Assembly: GCF_900108555.1 (NCBI RefSeq)
Contig: NZ_FNWV01000001.1
Location: 262,973 to 326,972 of the forward strand
DNA length: 64,000 bases
Direction of reading: 5' to 3'
From: Ruminococcus flavefaciens
Lineage (GTDB): Bacteria; Bacillota; Clostridia; Oscillospirales; Ruminococcaceae
Shown here piece after piece: positions 1 to 7,947 of the stretch (position 1 is its first letter; every line of letters begins with the position of its first letter). The translations under genes and the position numbers were made by a program. Below the pieces are notes generated by a model that was given only the letters and a program-made list of their open reading frames with translations, was not told where the DNA came from and ran no database searches.

Positions 1-35
1 GTCACTTCCGCCACAACGGGTGGACTAATTCAAAC
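1..35. CRISPR. possible degenerate CRISPR repeat at the window edge
   Basis: The first 35 bases begin GTCAC and end TTCAAAC, with an imperfect stem (TCCGCC against GGTGGA, one wobble pair). Type I-C repeats usually run GTCGC...GGATTGAAAC and contain a short stem, so this could be a degenerate terminal repeat about 95 bases beyond the cas2 stop, where a leader-proximal repeat is expected. If so, its orientation is opposite to that expected from the cas operon. Only one copy is visible, so an array cannot be shown here. Confidence 0.25.
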
Positions 36-128
36 AAAACCATATAGTTTTGTTCATATTTTATTAATAAATCATTGTTTTTTTACTGCGAACCTGCCGA
101 CATTTCAATATCATTTGGCTTTCGCAGC
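36..128 (-). promoter_or_regulatory. AT-rich spacer after cas2, candidate CRISPR leader
   Basis: This 93-base AT-rich stretch follows the cas2 stop on the minus strand, the usual place of a type I-C leader. It contains a 7-bp inverted repeat, CTGCGAA (86-92) and TTCGCAG (121-127). Leader identity is inferred from position only; the array is outside the window. Confidence 0.35.
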
Positions 129-419
129 TCAAATTATTATCACTCCTTCAGGATCATAAGTCTCTTTTGCACCATAATGCTCAACACGCCTGTGCCAGTT
201 ATTTCCAAGATAGTAAAATCTCAGGCTGTCATGTTTTTCGTCGATAAGTTTCAGAAGTTTGTCTTTGACTTTCAGAAATATGCCATAATCAACATCTATC
301 TCAAAAACTGAATTCTGCACTCTCTGTCCGTAATTCTGACATTCCTTTGCTATTTTACGCAGCCTTGTTTTTCCCTTGCTGTCAGTCGTTGAAACATCAT
401 AGCTTATAAGCACCATCAT
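129..419 (-). CDS. cas2: CRISPR-associated endoribonuclease/integrase subunit Cas2 (type I-C)
   Basis: Cas2 is the small dimeric partner of Cas1 in the spacer-integration complex. The protein (about 96 aa) shows the ferredoxin-like start MMVLISYDVSTTD with the conserved Asp after the first strand, then the RVQNSVFEIDVD segment typical of the family; length is normal. I place the start at the ATG at 419 because AGGTGA lies just upstream; a GTG at 428, directly after the cas1 stop, would add three residues. It is the last gene of the cas operon, and the candidate leader follows. No lesion is visible. Confidence 0.93.
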   Translation of the reverse strand: MMVLISYDVSTTDSKGKTRLRKIAKECQNYGQRVQNSVFEIDVDYGIFLKVKDKLLKLIDEKHDSLRFYYLGNNWHRRVEHYGAKETYDPEGVIII

Positions 420-428
420 ATGTATCAC

Positions 429-1451
429 CTACTTCATGATAAAACAAGGATATTCCTCGATCTCACCTCTGAAATACTTTGCAAGCAGATTGCTCTGTAC
501 AAACGGCAGTATTCCGAGAGTTATCTTTTCATTAAGATATGGGTGAACTATGCTTGTCCTTTTCTTTTCCTGCCATGCGGACAGGACTTTCTTTTTGCCT
601 TCCTTTGTTAGATATACTGCTCCGCTTTCCTGCTTTTCAAAATCACAGATATTGATCTTTTTCAGATTTATAAGCGTCAGTGTGAGACGTTCTGCGATAC
701 ATCTCACTTCCTCAACAAGATCGCAGGCAAGACTGCTTCTGCCCGAACGCAGTGCATGATAGAAACCGTAACAGCTGTCAAGTCCTACACTTTCAAGCGC
801 GGAAGCATACCAGCTCGTCATTATCGTATAAAGGAACGACAATACGGCATTTACGGGATCAAGCGGCGGACGCTTGGTTCTTGCTGTTACATAAAAATCA
901 TCTTTCTGATGCAGGATAAGCTTATCAAATATATTGAAGTACGACTTTGCACAGCTTCCTTCAAGTCCCATTATTGTTTCGGTATCATTCATTTCATAAA
1001 CGTGTTCCATACCGCCTTCGAGATATTCAATACATCTGCTAAGCTCGCCGTCACTGTCAAGCTGGGGATTATCACGCATTGAACGCCGTATAAGGAAGCG
1101 TGTATTCGACAGCTTTGCAGCTACCGTATTCTGAGCAAGAAGTATATCGGGCTTTGCAAGCTGTTCAAACTGTGCCTTTCTCAGAAAAATGTTGCCCTTT
1201 GTCTTGCCGCATACCGAAGCAAGATACTTGCCTGACGGAGATATAAAGCTGATCTTTACACCCGTATCCGCACATTTTCCAATAAGCGCAGGCGAGCAGC
1301 CAAGATAGCTGAAACAGTATATATCCCCTATATTTACAAATGGCAGGCGGAATTTTTCCTTATCCTCGCATTTACATACAATATTTTCGCCGTCAAGGGT
1401 GAGCCATGCTGTCTCATCGAGGATATACAAAGAATTCAATAGTTTTTTCAC
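429..1451 (-). CDS. cas1: CRISPR-associated endonuclease Cas1 (type I-C)
   Basis: Metal-dependent integrase that inserts new spacers together with Cas2. The 340-aa protein has family length, and the catalytic triad is readable: Glu164 in MGLEGSCAK, His232 in GFYHALRSG and Asp244 in LACDLVEEVR. It starts with GTG, and its GTGA overlaps the TGA stop of cas4, with AAAGGAG upstream, so it is translationally coupled to cas4. The gene looks intact, so the integrase itself should be functional even though the neighbouring cas4 is frameshifted. Confidence 0.95.
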   Translation of the reverse strand: MKKLLNSLYILDETAWLTLDGENIVCKCEDKEKFRLPFVNIGDIYCFSYLGCSPALIGKCADTGVKISFISPSGKYLASVCGKTKGNIFLRKAQFEQLAKPDILLAQNTVAAKLSNTRFLIRRSMRDNPQLDSDGELSRCIEYLEGGMEHVYEMNDTETIMGLEGSCAKSYFNIFDKLILHQKDDFYVTARTKRPPLDPVNAVLSFLYTIMTSWYASALESVGLDSCYGFYHALRSGRSSLACDLVEEVRCIAERLTLTLINLKKINICDFEKQESGAVYLTKEGKKKVLSAWQEKKRTSIVHPYLNEKITLGILPFVQSNLLAKYFRGEIEEYPCFIMK

Positions 1452-2121
1452 GGGTAATCAGCTCCTTTCTGCTGCATAACAAGCTCTTTTACACTATACT
1501 TTTTCTTCACGGGAAAGCAAATATCACTTAATGAACAGCCTGAACATTTCTGTCCTTTTTTACGCTGAGGTATCATTTTTTCCGCAAGGACTCCCCTCAT
1601 TTCTTCAAGAAGCTTTTTCAGCATATCATCATACTTCTGATATTCTTCATCAAAGGGCAGCCGTACTCTCCTGCGAATATCTGCATAATAAATATAACAT
1701 TCACAGCTGCATTTCCAGATACTGTCCGCACATATCTTCTGAGCAAATACCTGTATCGCATCTGTTGGGCTGAACTCCTCATTCTTAGGAGCTTTCGGCT
1801 TATATTCGACTATGCGCACTGTAAAGCTTCCGTCATAGCCGTCAAGCCTTACACCGTCATCGCTCCTGACAAATTCGATACAGTCCGTCACACCGAAAAT
1901 GTCATACTCAGGCATATCATTATAAACTGTTATATCGCTCCGCACTATCTTTTTACTGTCAGAAAAACTGTGACTTCCGTCGTGTACGTGTTCGTGGAGA
2001 AGATTAGCTTGACAATGAATGCATTTTCTGCCCAGTCGCTGTTTACTTCCAGCAGGGCAAATCTTCTCGGACAATACATATAATGCTGAATAGTGCGGAT
2101 ATTTATTGTGCTGTCGCTCAT
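1448..2121 (-). pseudogene. cas4: Cas4 exonuclease, split by a 1-nt deletion
   Basis: Cas4 is a RecB-like Fe-S nuclease that trims prespacers and sets PAM-correct orientation. The natural start is the ATG at 2121, whose ATGA overlaps the cas7 stop. From there the frame reads a normal Cas4 N-terminus (IQHYMYCPRRFALLEVN, then a WAEN segment) up to codon 38. The rest (ANLLHEHVHDG, DIFGVTDCIEF, VEYKPK, and the CSGCSLSDIC cluster) lies in another frame. One base is missing near 2008-2010 (AAGCTAAT where AAGGCTAAT would join both halves). The downstream frame is open back to 2140, which masks the defect, but that N-terminus is not Cas4-like and lacks the first cluster Cys (Cys17, YCPRR). No slippery heptamer is visible. 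A sequencing error cannot be excluded. Restored length would be about 224 aa. Confidence 0.85.
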
Positions 2122-2990
2122 AGCTTTTCGATAAACTCAACGCCTTCGGGCATATTTCTGTCCACCGTTATCTCGTAATCCCCGAAGCTTCTCGGCGGCT
2201 CGACACCTGCCTTCCTTTCGACTTTAATTTTATCAAATAGGATATGTGCAGGAGCATTTCCAAGTGCAGACTCATGCTTGAATACATAAAGCTTTCTCAG
2301 GCACATTTTTCCTCTTGCAGCACTTCTGTCATTCTCAAACATATTGATTATCGCAGTCCAGAGAAGCTCCAGATCGTCCTCGGAAAAGCGGGTCACTTTC
2401 TGTGCCAGCATAGCGGAAACATAGCCCTCAGCACGGTAAAGTCCATAGGAAATAAAGCTCTTTTTGCCCATTTCACTCTGCTTTTTTTCATTAAAATCCT
2501 TATCCGTAGTAACTGCCTGACGAGTGACTGTGATATCCTGTACATATACAGGATCAATGCTCTTTGCAAAATTAAGCTGAACAGGACCTCTTACTATTCC
2601 GCAGGGATCATCACCTGTACTCATTACAGCACCAAAAGTTCTTACATCGAAATAGTTATCGCATATGTATCCCTGTGCCTTTTTAACATCATCTGTATTC
2701 TTGCCTTTCTGCTTCTTTTCAAGTCCAAGTGCATCATATGCCTCGGTAAATTTTGAATTGAGCGAACGATCAGCCTTTACAAGTATATTGTATCCTCCCT
2801 CGCCTTCCTTATAAAGCTCCACAAAGTTCCTTATCTTGCGCTTGAGACATACATCGGTAACGATACCGAAGGAAGTCTCGGGATCAGTTCTCGGCATATT
2901 GCCTGCATCGGGATCACCATTAGGATTACCGTTCTCCACATCAAAAAGCATTACAAATTCATATCTGTTCTTGATAACATTATTTTCCAT
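2118..2990 (-). CDS. cas7: Cascade backbone protein Cas7 (type I-C, Csd2)
   Basis: RAMP-fold subunit that polymerises along the crRNA in the type I-C Cascade. The opening YEFVMLFDVENGNPNGDPDAG is the family hallmark, followed by DVRTFGAVM and RGPVQLNFAKS. I start at the ATG at 2990 because AAAGGA precedes it and family members begin a few residues before the YEFV segment; the ATG at 3008, which overlaps the cas8c stop, would add six residues. About 290 aa, full length, no lesion. Its TGA overlaps the genuine cas4 ATG. Confidence 0.93.
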   Translation of the reverse strand: MENNVIKNRYEFVMLFDVENGNPNGDPDAGNMPRTDPETSFGIVTDVCLKRKIRNFVELYKEGEGGYNILVKADRSLNSKFTEAYDALGLEKKQKGKNTDDVKKAQGYICDNYFDVRTFGAVMSTGDDPCGIVRGPVQLNFAKSIDPVYVQDITVTRQAVTTDKDFNEKKQSEMGKKSFISYGLYRAEGYVSAMLAQKVTRFSEDDLELLWTAIINMFENDRSAARGKMCLRKLYVFKHESALGNAPAHILFDKIKVERKAGVEPPRSFGDYEITVDRNMPEGVEFIEKL

Positions 2991-3004
2991 AATTGACCGT
3001 CCTT

Positions 3005-4813
3005 TCATTCACTTTTTTCCGAAGTATACAGCTTCTTGTTCATCTGATAATAGCCTATTATAAATCTTCCCTGATCGTCAAGACTGAGCGTCTGCGGATA
3101 TTCTCCGTCAAAACCGTCACATACGCTTCCTATGAGACGATCGTAGTATATCTGTTTGCCGTCGCCCAGCTTTCTCATGTGGTTCTGCGAGAGCTTTGCA
3201 AGCTTCGGGAAAACACTGGCAGGTCTTGAACAAGCCGAAGCAAAATAAGCATCTTTGATAGTTCTGTTGAGATTTCCGCCCGATGACTCCTGCTGTATTT
3301 TTTCATACACTGCAAAAAGTCCTCCGCACAGATAAGCGGGATTTTTGTTTTCATCGTTCCAAGCCAAAGTGAATTCCTCCTTATTGTTTTTTCTGTTAAG
3401 ACAGGCTTTTATTATTCCTGCCCTTGTATCATTGAGTTTGATAAATTGATTTTTTTCCTCATCACTGTCTGTTTTTACTCGTCTGACAGCCGTTGACAGC
3501 ATTGCGTCAGGGTACTTCGCACCGTTAAAAGCAGCAAGCATTATGCCTGTCATAAGCGGCGGCGGTACTTTGTCGTTTGATGACTTAGGCGACACAAGCT
3601 CTTTTGCAATCCTATTGAAATAAACGGGACGAGTATTATCCTCGCTTATATTAAGATCACTCTGATGGCGAATGAGATTTTTCAGCATATTCCCGAATTT
3701 ATCACGGTAGATGAACTTCTGACAGATACGAGAACTGTTAGCAGTTAATCCTGCAATATAGAAGGTTACATCATTGTCAGTTTCAAGTTTGTCTATTGAG
3801 CTTTTATCAGCTGAATACCCTCCCTTAGCGTAGCTCATTATCGTACTGATCTGCAATGTTGTTTTCTCGTCATCACTGCTCATGCCAAGAAGTGCAGAAA
3901 AAAGGCTGCACTCTGCCAAATCGTCATTCTTCATGGCAAAGTATACGATCACCATATCACCTATCGAAACATGATGCTCGGGTGAGGCAAGAAGCTTGTT
4001 TAGCGTTGCCGTGTATTTCTTCATTGCAGCTTCGGAAACATTGCTGTTGAAGGACTGCGTCTTGCCATATGACTCAAATGCAGTATCATTCATGCATACA
4101 AGCTGACAGCCTGATGCCTGTCCACCGGGAAACCTCATGATCTTATCATGCAGTCTTGCCTGCGGAAGTTTCTCACCCAATATTCCGCAAACAGATATTT
4201 CGGAGTTACTGTTCTCATCTTCTTTTTGACTGCGGCTTTTCTGATACTTTTCAATAAACTGCTCATCAGCTTCAAGGTCCGCCATTCCTACACCTAAAGT
4301 AAAACCAAAATAAGCTTTTTGATATTCCTTGCCCAGCTGCTTCAGCACATCGTTCTCTGTCTCGTTCTCAGGCACCCATTTTTCAATGAATTTACGATAA
4401 GCCGTACATATCTGCGAGTCAAGTCCGTCAAAGAATTCAAGCTCATGTTCCACAAAGGCTTTATGTGATTTCCTTGCCTTTCCCGTTCTGTCATCGGGAG
4501 TAAAAACTCCGTCCTCATAGTTCAGACCAAAAATATACAGAGGTCTATGTTCTATGTAATTTGAGTCTATACCCGGCTTCTGAGTTCTTGCAGGCAGACA
4601 GGCTTTTCTCGGCACTTCAATAAACTTCTCATTGCCTTTTTTATCCTTTATGATCTTTTTCTCATTGAACGGGATAATCTCCTTCATGTCTCCGTTCTCG
4701 GAAAGAACAATACGATAATCGATCTCCTGTTCGGCAAAACCGTCAGGTATTTTTTTGCTATCGTCTTTTGCCGCTTGTTTGTCTGCGTATTCACAGAGAG
4801 CTTTTATCAGCAT
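3005..4813 (-). CDS. cas8c: Cascade large subunit Cas8c (Csd1)
   Basis: Type I-C signature subunit that recognises the PAM and helps recruit Cas3; in this subtype an internal start in cas8c can also yield a small Cas11-like subunit. The 602-aa length fits the family. Recognisable segments include a HRPLYIFGLNYEDG region near the N-terminus, a RFPGGQASGCQLVCMNDTA segment in the middle and MSYAKGGYSADKSS further on. It overlaps cas5 by 7 bases, so it is translationally coupled. No frameshift or stop is seen. Confidence 0.93.
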   Translation of the reverse strand: MLIKALCEYADKQAAKDDSKKIPDGFAEQEIDYRIVLSENGDMKEIIPFNEKKIIKDKKGNEKFIEVPRKACLPARTQKPGIDSNYIEHRPLYIFGLNYEDGVFTPDDRTGKARKSHKAFVEHELEFFDGLDSQICTAYRKFIEKWVPENETENDVLKQLGKEYQKAYFGFTLGVGMADLEADEQFIEKYQKSRSQKEDENSNSEISVCGILGEKLPQARLHDKIMRFPGGQASGCQLVCMNDTAFESYGKTQSFNSNVSEAAMKKYTATLNKLLASPEHHVSIGDMVIVYFAMKNDDLAECSLFSALLGMSSDDEKTTLQISTIMSYAKGGYSADKSSIDKLETDNDVTFYIAGLTANSSRICQKFIYRDKFGNMLKNLIRHQSDLNISEDNTRPVYFNRIAKELVSPKSSNDKVPPPLMTGIMLAAFNGAKYPDAMLSTAVRRVKTDSDEEKNQFIKLNDTRAGIIKACLNRKNNKEEFTLAWNDENKNPAYLCGGLFAVYEKIQQESSGGNLNRTIKDAYFASACSRPASVFPKLAKLSQNHMRKLGDGKQIYYDRLIGSVCDGFDGEYPQTLSLDDQGRFIIGYYQMNKKLYTSEKSE

Positions 4814-5526
4814 ACTATCCCCTCCCTGTATTTGTCAACGTCTATCACTCCGTTTATCATGTGAGGACGATAATAAAGCGGAGAGGCAATATCCGAAAAT
4901 CTTGGATTTTCCCAGTCGTCGTTCACAGGCTTGCCGCCGTCATCGAATTTAAGACCGTAAAGCATAAAGCCAAGATCAATGTCACCTTCAAGCTCACTGT
5001 CAATGAGTGACATATCAAAATCGTCCACAAGTTCCATTCGCTTCACCGAGAATTCCCTGCACCCAAGACACGGCTGTCGGAAAAACTGACCATTCCTTAA
5101 TCGCCGCAGCATGATATTGTAATGCTTTTCTTCACATTCATCTTCATGCTCTGATCTGTTGCCTGTAAGCTCAAAGTGGAACTCTATTCCGTATTTTACA
5201 TCTCTCAGCAGCATTCCTGCACGCTGGCTGCGCTGTTCTGAGGCATATATCTCCGCTGAGCCTTTTCCTTTCATCTGTGACTTTACCGACGAAAGCGGAA
5301 TTTTGCATTTGATCTCGTTTCTTCTTATGTTGATAAAACGTATAGGGTTAAAAACTATGATCTTATCCACGATTATCCTTATAGCAGGCTTCCAGTACAC
5401 TGATTTGATGAGTCCCTCTATTGCCGAAATAGTCGGAACATCATAGCTTACTCTTTCAACCTTGAACTCAGGTCTTGTGAATAAGGCATAATCCCCTTCA
5501 ACGATAATCTTAAATCCATATCCCAT
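4807..5526 (-). CDS. cas5c: Cascade subunit Cas5c/Cas5d, crRNA-processing endoribonuclease
   Basis: In type I-C systems, which have no Cas6, Cas5 itself cleaves pre-crRNA at the repeat hairpin and caps the 5' handle. The 239-aa protein starts with the family pattern FKIIVEGDYALFTRPEFKVERVSYDVPT and has the long central basic region around HYNIMLRRLRNGQFFRQPCLGCREF. It sits between cas3 and cas8c with a short gap on the cas3 side and overlaps cas8c. The sequence looks complete. Confidence 0.93.
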   Translation of the reverse strand: MGYGFKIIVEGDYALFTRPEFKVERVSYDVPTISAIEGLIKSVYWKPAIRIIVDKIIVFNPIRFINIRRNEIKCKIPLSSVKSQMKGKGSAEIYASEQRSQRAGMLLRDVKYGIEFHFELTGNRSEHEDECEEKHYNIMLRRLRNGQFFRQPCLGCREFSVKRMELVDDFDMSLIDSELEGDIDLGFMLYGLKFDDGGKPVNDDWENPRFSDIASPLYYRPHMINGVIDVDKYREGIVC

Positions 5527-5538
5527 ATTATCACCTCT

Positions 5539-7713
5539 TTAAAATAAATAGTCACTTTGATGATCAATATCAAGTCCCGTATCTGATCTGTAATTATCAT
5601 TATTCGTCAGTACGTAGACACCGTTCCCAACATCTCGAATAAGTCCGATAGAAAGTGCTTTGTCGTATTCTCCGTGCAATTTCAGTGAAACAGTATATTT
5701 CTGTAATTTACGCAGTGCAGTTTTTTTGCTTGAAAAAACAAGTGCAAGCAGTTCCTCTGTTTCAGTGTTGTTGTTTATGACAACTCCCACCGTATCGTCC
5801 TGTATGAATTTGAATTTTTCAGAATAGGTACGGAACGGGATACTGTCAAGACTATGAGTTATATTCGCAATGGAGTTCCTTTCTATGGCTTCTTTGCTGT
5901 AATTGAATATACGGCTGTAATACTCCCTTATGCACTCCTGTGAGGAAATGTCATCATAATTCTGAAGAAGTTCCCTCATCGCACTTGCCCTGATTTGCAG
6001 ATCACCGTGCGGCTTTTCGTCAGTTTCAAAAATGAAAACGTCACCACATTCACGTTTTCCCTCACGATTACATCTGCCGCCTGACTGCAGTATGCTGTCA
6101 AGTCCTGCAAGCTGTCTGAAAACAGTCTCAAAATCAAGATCAACGCCCGCTTCAACAAGTGAAGTGGATACGACCGTTATCTTTTCGCCTTTCGCAAGAT
6201 CGCTGCGTATAGCCTTTATCGCAGCGGAACGGTCTGACGGAGTCATATATGTTGAAAGATGATATTTCTTTCCGCCGAGAATATTATACATCTCTCGGGC
6301 TGTTCTTCGGCTGTTGACAATTATAAGGCTGCTTTGGTATCCCATAGCTCTTTCAGCAATGCTTTCAATAGTAGTTGTTCCGAGATCAATGTACCTGCAC
6401 TTGCTGAAATATGAGAAATCACTTTTATCACGTATAAGCTCACAAAGAGGAGCATTTATGGAAAACTTTTCAAAAAGCGGCGTGTAATCAGGCATTGTTG
6501 CCGACAGGAACACTGCTTCACTGTTTAAGTACTTTGTCACGAAACCAATTCCTCTCAGACAAGGCTGAAGCATTTCAACGGGCAGCATATGCACCTCGTC
6601 AAATATGATTATGCTGTCAGCATAGTTATGCAGCTTCCTCAGTCCCGAACTCCTGTAATGATACAGCGACTGGAAAAACTGAACACAAGTTGTAATAATT
6701 ATGGGAGCGTCCCAGTTTTCGGCTGAACGTTTCAGCTTATCGGCTGTGAGGTCATTTTCGCCCATATCCTCAAAGCAATAATTTGAATGATGCTGTAAAA
6801 TATCAGCATATTTTCCGAACAGCTTCTCAAAGGTTTCCGCCGTCTGTTCAATTATGCTCGTATAAGGAATGACGTAAATAATTCGCTTTTTCCCATGCTC
6901 ACGCAGCTTTTTCAACGCTATCTTTATACTGCAAAGAGTTTTTCCACTTCCTGTAGGCATATTGAGTATACTTACCGCACTGTCATCGGAACTGCGGCTC
7001 ACAGCCTGTTCCTGTAACCTACTCCTTGCAAGCTTCAAAGGCGTATCGTGTACAAAGCCTGAAAGGCACTCATCAACAGATTTTTCAGCTTCTGAAAAGT
7101 CCGCATCACAACCACGTTCTATCTCAGGTGAACAAAAATGCTCAGTATCTATAAAATCCGCATCTGTGAGACATGAGAACAGATACCGAGTAAAAAAAGC
7201 GTACTTTTCGACCAATTCAGTTTTGCTGTTTACCTTTTTAAATTCTTCAGTGAAACGTATCGCCTCAGGAAAAACCAGATCGATCTGCTGACTGTACGCG
7301 CTGTAATCTGCATCACCAATATAGTTTTTTTCGCGTTTCAAACGGCTGTGAAGAGTTGTATCGGCATCAGCAAGATCAGCATCTGAACCGCCGTCAGGAA
7401 GTCCCGTATGATGCCCTGCAATGCAGTATTGGATCATATACAGCAAAAACAAGCGGTTTTCTGCTGAGATATTGGTATTCAGCTTCCCTGCCTCTATCGC
7501 ACCGCATGACGAATGTTCAAAGCGTTCGCTGCTGCCACTGAGTCGGCGCTGGAATGCCAATGAATACTTGCCTATATCATAGGCAAGTCCGATAAAATAT
7601 GCTATATCTTTCGTAAGTTCAACAGAATTATCACGAGCCGCTTCCGCAACATTTTCAAGATGTTCCTGAACAGTCTGCTTCCTGTCATCTGTAGTGTGAG
7701 CATAGTACTCCAT
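5539..7713 (-). CDS. cas3: CRISPR nuclease-helicase Cas3 with altered HD motif
   Basis: Type I effector: an N-terminal HD nuclease fused to an SF2 helicase that degrades Cascade-bound DNA. Helicase motifs are intact: Walker A MPTGSGKT (Lys258), DEVH (372-375) and LSATMPD. In the HD domain His18, His67, His101/102 and Asp184/186 are present, but the dyad reads LAYDIGKYS: Tyr45 replaces the His of the usual HDIGK motif (codon 7579-7581, TAT where CAT is expected, a single transition). That His is a metal ligand in characterised Cas3 proteins, so DNA cleavage may be impaired while ATPase activity remains. The 724-aa length is normal. AAGGAGGCG precedes the ATG. First gene of the operon. Confidence 0.92.
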   Translation of the reverse strand: MEYYAHTTDDRKQTVQEHLENVAEAARDNSVELTKDIAYFIGLAYDIGKYSLAFQRRLSGSSERFEHSSCGAIEAGKLNTNISAENRLFLLYMIQYCIAGHHTGLPDGGSDADLADADTTLHSRLKREKNYIGDADYSAYSQQIDLVFPEAIRFTEEFKKVNSKTELVEKYAFFTRYLFSCLTDADFIDTEHFCSPEIERGCDADFSEAEKSVDECLSGFVHDTPLKLARSRLQEQAVSRSSDDSAVSILNMPTGSGKTLCSIKIALKKLREHGKKRIIYVIPYTSIIEQTAETFEKLFGKYADILQHHSNYCFEDMGENDLTADKLKRSAENWDAPIIITTCVQFFQSLYHYRSSGLRKLHNYADSIIIFDEVHMLPVEMLQPCLRGIGFVTKYLNSEAVFLSATMPDYTPLFEKFSINAPLCELIRDKSDFSYFSKCRYIDLGTTTIESIAERAMGYQSSLIIVNSRRTAREMYNILGGKKYHLSTYMTPSDRSAAIKAIRSDLAKGEKITVVSTSLVEAGVDLDFETVFRQLAGLDSILQSGGRCNREGKRECGDVFIFETDEKPHGDLQIRASAMRELLQNYDDISSQECIREYYSRIFNYSKEAIERNSIANITHSLDSIPFRTYSEKFKFIQDDTVGVVINNNTETEELLALVFSSKKTALRKLQKYTVSLKLHGEYDKALSIGLIRDVGNGVYVLTNNDNYRSDTGLDIDHQSDYLF

Positions 7714-7730
7714 CGTTCGCCTCCTTATAC

Positions 7731-7770
7731 AACATTATTCGACATCGTTCGACATTATCTGACACAATAC
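7731..7770 (-). repeat. four 10-nt direct repeats in the cas operon 5' UTR
   Basis: On the plus strand AACATTATTC, GACATCGTTC, GACATTATCT and GACACAATAC follow each other without gaps: an exact 10-base period with GACAT as core. The block lies about 17-57 bases upstream of the cas3 start and 30-70 bases downstream of the predicted transcription start. It could be a helically phased operator or an RNA-level element; nothing in the sequence decides. Confidence 0.55.
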
Positions 7771-7807
7771 ACATTTGTTTTTATAATATAATAATTATTA
7801 TAGTAAT

Positions 7808-7836
7808 ATTATACCATTATATTATATCTTCGTCAA
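7808..7836 (-). promoter_or_regulatory. sigma-A promoter of the cas operon
   Basis: On the minus strand TTGACG is followed by 17 bases and then TATAAT. Transcription would start near 7800, leaving an 87-base 5' UTR before cas3. Confidence 0.7.
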
Positions 7837-7907
7837 TGCATAGTGAGCATAATTAACAAACTGTTAATCACCTTCCCTCCGTCGTTTTCCCCACTTAAAC
7901 ATAAGAA

Positions 7908-7934
7908 AAACGCCCCTGATTTTCAGGGACGTTT
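7908..7934 (-). terminator. terminator of the HprK/PqqD/ABC operon
   Basis: AAACG-CCCCTGA type stem (ACGTCCCTGA against TCAGGGGCGT, one mismatch) with a T-rich run on the minus strand, 14 bases beyond the stop of the nucleotidyltransferase gene. Confidence 0.8.
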
Positions 7935-7947
7935 AGCTGTTTCTTTA

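Noticed and set aside
2122-2140. Start of cas4 at 2140, giving an intact 230-aa protein
   Set aside because: Its first 44 residues are not Cas4-like and overlap cas7 out of frame, while the other frame from 2121 encodes the proper Cas4 start.
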